In this document: positions 24,948-32,563 of the stretch, piece by piece | How the letters are laid out: each line of letters opens with the position of its first letter | How positions within the stretch are numbered: the first letter of the stretch is position 1 | From: Mogibacterium sp. | GTDB taxonomy: Bacteria > Bacillota > Clostridia > Peptostreptococcales > Anaerovoracaceae | Length of the DNA: 64,000 bases | Assembly: GCA_017434025.1 (NCBI GenBank) | Contig: JAFRGC010000010.1 | Location: 29,673 to 93,672 of the forward strand | Reading direction: 5' to 3' | Made by a program: the position numbers and the translations under genes | Notes under the pieces: model-generated | Seen by the model: only the letters and a program-made list of their open reading frames with translations | What the model was told of the DNA's origin: nothing | Database searches by the model: none

Positions 24948-26834
24948 ATGAAGAGAGAACTGTTTTGTCTTATATTGATGCTGAGCCTGGTGATAAGCCC
25001 GGGCTTTTCGTCATGCGCCAGAACAGGCCCGACCGGAAATACCGATCCGGTGGCAGACATTCCGGAAGAGGAGACTGTAGTGGAGACTGCCGCAAAGGAC
25101 GCCGCTGTTGCAGCTCTCAGCAGCCGTATGGCTGAAGAGAGATCATCCGTATGGGTATACCGTGACTATGGCCTGACAGAGAACAACTTCACACAGAAGG
25201 CCAAAATGTGGGGAATGGATCAGTCCCTCGTCAAGGACATGGATGAAAACTGCCGGATCGATCCTTATGAGGGTACGTCCTGTATCAGATGCGAGCAGAT
25301 AACGATCTCAGGAGACTGGAGCGGATGGCTGTTCCTCAACGGATATCTCCCTGAAGGCGAGTCTGTACCACATCTCAACGATGGATCTGCCGATGGGCAG
25401 GGACTCGATCTCACCGGAGCGAGAGAGCTCAGGTTTGCTGCCAGGGGTGAGAACGGAGGAGAGACCGTCGAGTTCTTCACAGCGGGTTTTGGCTACGACG
25501 GAGTGACAGGCGAGCGGACGGTAAAATATCCGGACAGCACGCGCAAATGTTCTCTGGGATCGGTCGCTCTCAGCAGGGAGTGGCAGGAGTACAGCATCCC
25601 ACTGGATGACGCAGATCTGAGCTACATAGTCTGCGGTTTTGGCTATGTGATGAATAATAAAGGCGGAAGCGGGGACTATATATTCTACCTCGATGATATA
25701 AGGTTTACGGGAGACATCATTTCAGCCGCGAATGCTCCTGTAATGCTCCGCTCATACGATACAGACAACATATATATCAGGAATGCGGCGTTCTCATATG
25801 ACAACGCCCTCGCGCTTATGGCATTTCTCTCAGAGGGCAGGAAGTCCGAGGCAAAGCAGCTGGCGGACGCGTTTGTCTATGCGGTCAATAACGACCGTTC
25901 AGGCAGGAAACGTGTGCGCAATGCTTACGCTTCCGGAGACATTGCGGCTGAGCCTGGATGGGACAGCGGCGCTAAGCTCCCCGGCTGGTATGATAACGAG
26001 CAGGGAGAATGGTATGAGGACAGATATCAGGTCGGAAGCAATACCGGCAACACCTCTTATGTTGCCCTGGCGCTGCTGCAGTACCGCAACAGGTACGGCG
26101 GAGAGCAGTATCTCGAGACCGCCAGAGCCATCATGGACTGGGTACTCGAGAACTGTATGGATGGACGGGATGGTTTTACCGGGGGATTCGACGGATGGGA
26201 AGAAGGCGTTCCGCCGACAGTCTATCCGTTCACATACAAATCGATAGAACACAACATCGATGCTTATGCGGCATTCAGCCAGCTCTATGGCGATACCGGA
26301 GAAGCGAAGTATTATGACGCGGCTCAGAGCGCGAAGAACTTTGTAGAGTCGATGTATGACAAGTCAGACAGGCTGTTCATGACAGGCACCACAGATGACG
26401 GCGTCACTCCTAACAGAGATGTTGTCGCGCTGGATGCGCAAGTGTGGTGTGCCATGGCTATGGGAGACACATTCGACAAATACGCAGACGCGCTCAAGAC
26501 CGTTGAGAAGATGAAAACAGAAGAAGGCGGATATTCGTTCTGCCTGGAGAACAGAAACGGAGGATGGTGGGCAGAGGGAACTGCCTATACCGCACTGATG
26601 TACAGATTGCGCGGTGATGAGGCAAAGTATAGTGAAGCGATGTCAGCGCTGGAGTCCATTCAGCTGGACAGCGGACTCTTCCCTGCGGCTACTGTAGACA
26701 ACCTCTCCACAGGCATGGATCTCTTCGATGGCTCCCCATGGGAGTACTCGAAGGATCCTCACATCGCTCCGGCAGCGTGGTTCATCATGGCGTCAAATGG
26801 TTTCAATCCTTACACATTCGCAGATGCAGATTGA
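24948..26834 (+). CDS. Lipoprotein with CBM-like and six-hairpin glycosidase-like domains
   Basis: 628 residues. A lipoprotein signal ends in the lipobox FSSC (Cys about residue 23), so the protein is anchored outside the membrane. Residues about 80-260 look like a carbohydrate-binding beta sandwich (LREL-type strands, FYLDDIRFTGD as the final strand). Residues about 270-625 have repeated paired helices, typical of (alpha/alpha)6 glycosidases (FVYAVNNDRSG, YEDRYQVGSNTGNTSYVALALLQ, GGWWAEGTAYTALMYR). The family cannot be named with confidence. It precedes the conflict island but lies only 22 bases from the first unknown gene, so shared transcription is possible. Confidence 0.65.
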   Translation: MKRELFCLILMLSLVISPGFSSCARTGPTGNTDPVADIPEEETVVETAAKDAAVAALSSRMAEERSSVWVYRDYGLTENNFTQKAKMWGMDQSLVKDMDENCRIDPYEGTSCIRCEQITISGDWSGWLFLNGYLPEGESVPHLNDGSADGQGLDLTGARELRFAARGENGGETVEFFTAGFGYDGVTGERTVKYPDSTRKCSLGSVALSREWQEYSIPLDDADLSYIVCGFGYVMNNKGGSGDYIFYLDDIRFTGDIISAANAPVMLRSYDTDNIYIRNAAFSYDNALALMAFLSEGRKSEAKQLADAFVYAVNNDRSGRKRVRNAYASGDIAAEPGWDSGAKLPGWYDNEQGEWYEDRYQVGSNTGNTSYVALALLQYRNRYGGEQYLETARAIMDWVLENCMDGRDGFTGGFDGWEEGVPPTVYPFTYKSIEHNIDAYAAFSQLYGDTGEAKYYDAAQSAKNFVESMYDKSDRLFMTGTTDDGVTPNRDVVALDAQVWCAMAMGDTFDKYADALKTVEKMKTEEGGYSFCLENRNGGWWAEGTAYTALMYRLRGDEAKYSEAMSALESIQLDSGLFPAATVDNLSTGMDLFDGSPWEYSKDPHIAPAAWFIMASNGFNPYTFADAD

Positions 26835-26856
26835 GTAAACAGTCAGAGGGAGATCG

Positions 26857-27825
26857 ATGGGAATAAGACTTTTCGAAGAATGTGATCTGGACAGGATCGA
26901 GAACGGGTACGTATCGGTCGGTGATCTGACAGGTCTCGATCCTGACCGGGATCGATTGCTGATAGAGTATCTGGTCCGGCATCTGCCAGACCGGTTCCGG
27001 AGCAAAGCCATGCGGAGATACGGCATGAAAGAGCTGCCTGAGGAGATGATCAATCCGGATGATCCGGATGACGAGGTCTACCGCACATACTTTATCCTGC
27101 AGGAGCAGGTGCAGCGGGAGAATGACCGTGAAGTTCTCAGAGCAGCTGCTTTCAGTGACTGGATCAGCAGCGCCTCGATCCGGAAATTCGCGTTCAGCCG
27201 GCTGACTGGTTACATGTGGCCTGCGCCTGCTAATGATGCATACAGTTACAGAACGTACGACTGTGGACTCAAGAGCGATATGCTCAGAGAAGATATCGTT
27301 GATCTCTGTATGGAGATGGTGATCACGAATGGACCATTTGCCAGCGAAGCGGAAGAATGGCTGGATGACTTAAAGTCTGTCAGTGATGAAATGCTGGATG
27401 AATGGGCTTCCGTAAACACCGAGCGAGAGCCTTACCGCAGCGCACGTGAAGCGATGGGCAGCCTGCTGCAGCCTGCTGACGGAAACAAAGTGCTGGATGG
27501 GGCAGAACTTGCACAGAAGATCAGAAGTCTGGCGGATGCGTATATCCTGCTCCTCTATGAGGAACAGAACGGCAGGCTTCCGAGGCGTGAGAGGTTCAGA
27601 GTCGCGGATCAGTTTATACGGGAAGCATACAAAGCTTACACACATATGGCCAGATATATGATAAATGATGTTGCAGAGGCAGCCAAAGCCGGCCTGATAA
27701 CAGGCCAGCAGTGGAACGAAAGTATCAGTGATGAGAAGATCAGAGATATAGTCTGGTCAGAGGCAGAGGACAGCCCGCTGCACGGCTGGTTCCTCGAGCT
27801 GGCGAAGCAGCATGGGATCAGATAA
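26857..27825 (+). CDS. Unknown protein at head of TIR operon
   Basis: 322 residues, acidic, soluble, without a recognised domain. Low-complexity or motif-like places are PDDPDDEVYRTYF and GAELAQKIRSLADAY; helical throughout. It follows a GGGAGA ribosome binding site and lies 23 bases before the PTP-TIR gene. Its position suggests a partner or regulator of the TIR proteins. No membrane segment or signal peptide. Confidence 0.65.
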   Translation: MGIRLFEECDLDRIENGYVSVGDLTGLDPDRDRLLIEYLVRHLPDRFRSKAMRRYGMKELPEEMINPDDPDDEVYRTYFILQEQVQRENDREVLRAAAFSDWISSASIRKFAFSRLTGYMWPAPANDAYSYRTYDCGLKSDMLREDIVDLCMEMVITNGPFASEAEEWLDDLKSVSDEMLDEWASVNTEREPYRSAREAMGSLLQPADGNKVLDGAELAQKIRSLADAYILLLYEEQNGRLPRRERFRVADQFIREAYKAYTHMARYMINDVAEAAKAGLITGQQWNESISDEKIRDIVWSEAEDSPLHGWFLELAKQHGIR

Positions 27826-27848
27826 CACCATGCAGAAGGAGTGTGGAT

Positions 27849-29177
27849 ATGAGAGGATTCAGAGAAATGACTGAAGTGATACCGGGTCTGCTGGTCGGTG
27901 CCGCAAGCGATGCAGAAGCGATGGTCCTCAAAGGAGCGGACGTTCTCGTCCCACTTGCGTTCCTGGACGGCAGCATATGGAAAACACCGTTCCGCGGGGA
28001 GATCATCTATTGCCCGATCACAGACATGGATGTACTGCCTGACGATGTCCTGCGCGATCTTGTCGATAAGATCTGCGCAAGAATGGATGAGGGGAAGAAA
28101 GTCGGCCTGTTCTGCGGAGCAGGACATGGCCGGACCGGTTATGTCGCAGCCTGCGTACTGGCAAGGCGCGGCATCAAGGACCCGATCGGCTATCTCCGCA
28201 GGAATTACTCAAACAAAGCGGTCGAGACAGATAAACAGGCAAATGAAGTGTTCGCGTATGCGAGAAGTCTCCGGGCTGAGCAGATCAGGAAGGAAGGCCT
28301 CGGCGAGCACTTCTTCGAGTTCTATTCCTATATGGGCATCGAACCATACATATATCTGAGCTTCAGCGAGTGGGATGATGATGTCGCACCGGAAGTCGTC
28401 AGGGTCCTCAATGAACAGGGATTCAGAGTCGCTTATGACCGGATGATCCTGGAAGGCGAGCTGTGGAGTCACACCAGAGCTGATGCGATCGAATGCTGTA
28501 CTCTGTTCGTCACGATCAGCACTCCTTGCGCACGTGATTCCCATATAAGGGATGCGGATCATAGTTTTGCGGAACTTCTTGAAAAGCCGATCATCTATAT
28601 CGAAACGGATGTGGAGCGCTGGAAGGATTACACGGATCCTGACAACGAAATCATCGTTGGAAGGCCGTCGGATCCTGACTTTGCGGATAAGTGTCTCAAA
28701 GTCCTGACAGCCAGGGGTCTGGTCCCGCAGAGCAAAGAGCAGATCGCCGGATCCGCAGGCAAGGTCCTGCGGAAGTTCAGAAAGCCTGAGCGCCGCTGGG
28801 ACCTCGGAGTGGTCTATCACGAGCATTACGGAGACGGAGACCGCATGTTCAAGAATGACAGAAGCTGCAATCTGCGCACGCGCGAGACAGTTGACTCGTT
28901 CAAAAACGAGCTCGAACGGCCGTCGGATGAAGAACTCTACAGGGCCATCGGATGGAAGTGTGTGAGGTTTGACCTGTTCCCGAGAAGCAAGGGATATGAC
29001 TATTACGAAACAGATGAAGATAAAGCGTTCAGACGCAGGCTGTGCACTTTGGGCGGCAAGCCGGTACCGGAGATCAAAGCACAGTATGACAAAGAACAGA
29101 AGGAAATCAATGATTACTGGCGCGACTATCCGTATATGGATGAGTTCGAATATGTAGATTCCAGGTTCGACGAATAG
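27849..29177 (+). CDS. PTP-like phosphatase fused to TIR-like domain
   Basis: 442 residues. Residues about 1-145 are a dual-specificity/protein-tyrosine-phosphatase domain: the P-loop FCGAGHGRTGY gives the C-x5-R motif (Cys89, Arg95), and CPITDMDVLPDD provides a general-acid candidate. Residues about 165-290 resemble a TIR domain (YIYLSFSEWDDDVAPEVVRVLNEQGFRVAYDR; then ECCTLFVTIS), and the remaining 150 residues carry no recognised fold. A phosphatase-TIR fusion is unusual. The TIR part could make or cleave an NAD-derived signal, but the catalytic Glu cannot be assigned safely. ATG 27849 is preferred over GTG 27843 by its AAGGAG spacing. It lies 12 bases before the double-TIR gene. Confidence 0.75.
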   Translation: MRGFREMTEVIPGLLVGAASDAEAMVLKGADVLVPLAFLDGSIWKTPFRGEIIYCPITDMDVLPDDVLRDLVDKICARMDEGKKVGLFCGAGHGRTGYVAACVLARRGIKDPIGYLRRNYSNKAVETDKQANEVFAYARSLRAEQIRKEGLGEHFFEFYSYMGIEPYIYLSFSEWDDDVAPEVVRVLNEQGFRVAYDRMILEGELWSHTRADAIECCTLFVTISTPCARDSHIRDADHSFAELLEKPIIYIETDVERWKDYTDPDNEIIVGRPSDPDFADKCLKVLTARGLVPQSKEQIAGSAGKVLRKFRKPERRWDLGVVYHEHYGDGDRMFKNDRSCNLRTRETVDSFKNELERPSDEELYRAIGWKCVRFDLFPRSKGYDYYETDEDKAFRRRLCTLGGKPVPEIKAQYDKEQKEINDYWRDYPYMDEFEYVDSRFDE

Positions 29178-29189
29178 AAGGAGCGCAAA

Positions 29190-31853
29190 ATGGCGGGTCA
29201 GGAAGCGAGAGATTACGGATACTTCAATGTGAAGACGCGGATCGGTGTATCTGAGAGAGGCCGGTCCAAGGTCTTTATTGTCATGCATGAAGATGACAGA
29301 GCTGCATATGAGGAGATCATCACAGATGATGTGCTCAGGGCAGCCGACTGTGCGGTCTTCACACTCAAACCGGGAGCAGAGGAGGAGATCAGCAGCAGTT
29401 TTGCAAGGTACAGCCAGCACAGGCAGGACATCCGCGAGATGCGCGTGATGGTCGCGGTAGTAACCAGGCATTTTCTTGAGGACGATAATCTCGCGAGAAG
29501 ACATCAGGTGCCGGACGCGATCCGGCAGAATGTTGCTGTCCTGCCGATCATAGTGGAGCAGGGCCTGGTCGACAAGTTCAACAGCGACCCTGTGTTCCAA
29601 GGCATGCAGTTTCTGGACCGCACGTCGACGGACCCTACTGAGATCGGCTATGATACCAAACTCAGGAAATACCTGGATTCGCTGATCCTCACGCAGACCG
29701 ACGTGGAAGATATCCGCAGGCACCATACCGGGCACGCATTCCTGAGCTACCGCAAGAAAGACAGGGAATTTGCCAGGAAGCTGATGTCACTGATCCACGA
29801 TATCAAGCAGGATCTGGCGATCTGGTACGATGAATTCCTGACACCGGGTAAGCATTTTGACGACGAGATAGAAGAGACGATCAGGAAAAGCGACCTCTTC
29901 ACTATGGCGATGACGCCGAATATGCTCGAGAAGCCTAACTATGTTGAGGAACACGAGTACAAAACGGCCGTCCAGAGCGAGCGTGACATCCTTCCGGTCA
30001 CCATGAAGGATATGGGAGACGCTGATGTCGAAGCGGTCTACCCGGGACTGGGAGACTGTATCAGCTGCAGTGACACCGGCGCTGTCGCGGAGAGGATCGA
30101 AGAATCAGCAGAGGGTTTTGCCGGCTACACCGGCAGTGTGGATACTGCCGAGCATAAGTATTACATAGCGCTTGGCTACCTCAATGGTATCGATGCTGAA
30201 ATCGATGGTTCACGAGCGGAGAAACTGCTGCAGGAAGCCGCGGAACTTCATCAAAGCGAGTATTCCAAGGAAGCTTACCGCAGACTGGTCTTCATGTATG
30301 TGAACGGAGCCGGAGCGGAGAGGAACAGACAGGCAGCGAAAGATACCCAGAGAGAGCTCTACCTGTTCTGTTATGAGGAATTCGAGCGCACGGCCGATTA
30401 CAGTGACCTCGCAGACATGATCAATGAGCAGATGATCCTGGGCGGTCTCTATTATGATGACAATGAAAGTGATACCGCCAGAGTGATATACGAAAGCGCT
30501 GCAGAACTCATCAGCATGGCGGTGCTTGAGACCGGTGCCGGAAAGGACCGGGATTTCTGCATGCTGATCAATGAGCTCGGAAGTCTTGCTTTTACACGTC
30601 TGGCGGTACTCGGTACTTACAGCCTGGATTGGGACAAGTCAAGGGAGTTCGTCGAGGCCGGCATAGCCGTAGATAAACAGCTTGCTGAGACGATCAACGG
30701 AGGAGAGGATACCGATAAGTACCGTAAGCTCTGCGATGAGGGCAGCTTCAATGAAAGTGAGGCGCTCGCGGCGCAGCTGAGCGGTGATTTCCGCAAGGGC
30801 ATCGGCCTGTTCCTTCGCAATGTTGAGATAGAAAGAGAGATCCTTGCGATGGATCTGCCGGAATATGATCCCGATGAGATCCGAAGGATCTCTCTCGGTA
30901 AGATCGTCGGATGGTACAGCCGTGCGGCCAACCATGCGATCATGGCCGGATGGTATGACGAGGCGCAGGAGTACTGCCGGAAGTCGATCGAGGCGTTCAA
31001 TGAGCTTGGCGGTGAGCTGAAACTTCTCGGATCACCGGACCAGCAGAGTGACATGTTCTGGACATATTTCCATCTGAGTGAGGCGGGCAGGCTCGCGGGA
31101 GATTTTGACCTGATGAGTGACGCAGCAGAAGAAGGGGTCAAAGTCCTTGAGAAGATCATCGAGCAGAGCTCGGCGGAGAAATGGCAGCCGTATCTGGCAA
31201 ATCTGAGGGACCGCATCCGCCCGAAGGATCTGACCGAGGAGCAGAAGAAAGCGCGCGAATTCTGGAAGTCCATTCCATACACAGAGGATGGGGCTCCGGA
31301 CTTCAGCCAATATAACCCATTCGGGGATGCGCTGGAACCATTCAGCAAAGAGGACAATTATGAGACGCTGAAAAAAGAACTCAACTACGTCGAATACATG
31401 GTGCGGGGATTCGCCGATATAGTGCGCAATGATTTCAGGAGGATCAGGCAGGAGTACTATGACGGCAAATATTATCTGGGACCGGATACCGACGGGAGCA
31501 GGAAAGCATATATAGAGGATAAGCTCAGGCAGTTAGCGGAAGCTCTCGGCGAGAACGATACCGTCGATAACGAAGACATGCCGTTTGGTGATGATGCACC
31601 GTTTGACGAGGACCTGCCTTATGGTGACGAGGAGTATATTGATGTAGAAGTAGAGAGTTACGAGGCATTGCTTGAGGAGATCGCCCATGCGAGGATGGAA
31701 GCGGAAGCCGGTTACAGCTGGGAGGCGATCGAAGACCTCAGGTGGATCAAGGAGAAACTGGACGCAGACATGTATGACGTGGATCCGGAAATTGCGGAGA
31801 ATCAGGAAGAGGCAATTGAGAGTTTGATCAGTGAAATCAGGGAGAGCATGTAA
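29190..31853 (+). CDS. Double TIR-TPR protein
   Basis: 887 residues. Residues about 25-165 form a divergent TIR-like domain (KVFIVMHEDDRAAYEEI, VAVVTRHFLEDDN). Residues about 181-300 form a clear TIR domain: AFLSYRKKDREFARKL, IWYDEFLTPGKHFDDEI, MTPNMLEKPNYVEEHEY (a Glu-rich site where the NADase Glu lies in bacterial TIRs). From about 320 to 700 are TPR-like helical repeats (for example YYIALGYLNGIDAE, EAQEYCRKSIEAFNELGGEL), then an acidic tail. TIR proteins of this kind are usually immune NADases or signal synthases activated by a sensor. It lies in a four-gene unit (26857-32409), with the 184-residue gene starting after one base. Confidence 0.85.
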   Translation: MAGQEARDYGYFNVKTRIGVSERGRSKVFIVMHEDDRAAYEEIITDDVLRAADCAVFTLKPGAEEEISSSFARYSQHRQDIREMRVMVAVVTRHFLEDDNLARRHQVPDAIRQNVAVLPIIVEQGLVDKFNSDPVFQGMQFLDRTSTDPTEIGYDTKLRKYLDSLILTQTDVEDIRRHHTGHAFLSYRKKDREFARKLMSLIHDIKQDLAIWYDEFLTPGKHFDDEIEETIRKSDLFTMAMTPNMLEKPNYVEEHEYKTAVQSERDILPVTMKDMGDADVEAVYPGLGDCISCSDTGAVAERIEESAEGFAGYTGSVDTAEHKYYIALGYLNGIDAEIDGSRAEKLLQEAAELHQSEYSKEAYRRLVFMYVNGAGAERNRQAAKDTQRELYLFCYEEFERTADYSDLADMINEQMILGGLYYDDNESDTARVIYESAAELISMAVLETGAGKDRDFCMLINELGSLAFTRLAVLGTYSLDWDKSREFVEAGIAVDKQLAETINGGEDTDKYRKLCDEGSFNESEALAAQLSGDFRKGIGLFLRNVEIEREILAMDLPEYDPDEIRRISLGKIVGWYSRAANHAIMAGWYDEAQEYCRKSIEAFNELGGELKLLGSPDQQSDMFWTYFHLSEAGRLAGDFDLMSDAAEEGVKVLEKIIEQSSAEKWQPYLANLRDRIRPKDLTEEQKKAREFWKSIPYTEDGAPDFSQYNPFGDALEPFSKEDNYETLKKELNYVEYMVRGFADIVRNDFRRIRQEYYDGKYYLGPDTDGSRKAYIEDKLRQLAEALGENDTVDNEDMPFGDDAPFDEDLPYGDEEYIDVEVESYEALLEEIAHARMEAEAGYSWEAIEDLRWIKEKLDADMYDVDPEIAENQEEAIESLISEIRESM

Positions 31854-31854
31854 A

Positions 31855-32409
31855 ATGGCGGAAGCAGACAAGAAAGATGCAATCAGGGATATAATAAGGG
31901 ACTTCATCAAAGCGCTGATCGATGATTATAAGTATGGGTATAAGAGTGCTGATGAAGTGTGCTCCGCGTGGGATGAATACCGCAGCACGCATAAACTGTT
32001 CTATATGAGGGACGAGGATCTCCGGAGAGTGTGTGAGAACATACTGCCCGAGACCTGCGCGGCTTATCGCGCAGCAGGATCAGAGGCTCAGGATCCGGAC
32101 AGGATGCTGAACTTCTGGAAAGGCCTGAAGGACTGCGACTTCCTGCTGTATTTCGGGCGCACTTTCACCGAAGAGCGTGAGGAATATCTGTCTTGTGGAC
32201 GCGAGAGGCGAGATCCAGTCGAATATACAGACAGATTTCTCAGAGTAGAGCCGGAAGTGGAGCGTCTTGTCAGATTGGAGACCGGGGAAGGAGGATGGAC
32301 GGGGTTCTGTCACACGTACTGGGCCGTCAAGAAGAGGATCCTCAGGGAACAGTTCGGGATCGATTGGCAAAGTACCGATGACCGGTTTCCGGGTCTGCTC
32401 ATCGATTGA
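31855..32409 (+). CDS. Unknown small partner of the TIR operon
   Basis: 184 residues, charged and soluble. No recognised domain; the RDIIRDFIKALIDDYKYGYK start and the later RDPVEYTDRFLRVEPEVERLVRLE are helical. It starts one base after the double-TIR gene, and the operon ends at a terminator after it, so it is probably the third protein of this unit. An upstream in-frame ATG 31831 exists inside the TIR gene but has no ribosome binding site. Confidence 0.65.
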   Translation: MAEADKKDAIRDIIRDFIKALIDDYKYGYKSADEVCSAWDEYRSTHKLFYMRDEDLRRVCENILPETCAAYRAAGSEAQDPDRMLNFWKGLKDCDFLLYFGRTFTEEREEYLSCGRERRDPVEYTDRFLRVEPEVERLVRLETGEGGWTGFCHTYWAVKKRILREQFGIDWQSTDDRFPGLLID

Positions 32410-32433
32410 TCCGAACAGGAACACATATGAAAC

Positions 32434-32470
32434 AGAAGAACATGGAACAACCACAGTTCTTCTTTTTTTT
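32434..32470 (+). terminator. Terminator of the TIR operon
   Basis: AGAAGAAC (32434-32441) pairs with GTTCTTCT (32456-32463) across a 14-base loop, followed by a run of T. An extended -10-like TGATAGAAT lies just behind it (about 32472-32480), a possible promoter of the following gene. Confidence 0.65.
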
Positions 32471-32563
32471 ATGATAGAATTATCAATATGAAAGAGTTTA
32501 TTTCGGAGACAGAGTGTTCGCGGCGCGGGGAATCGTGGCCGCACGGGATCGAGGATCATAGAG

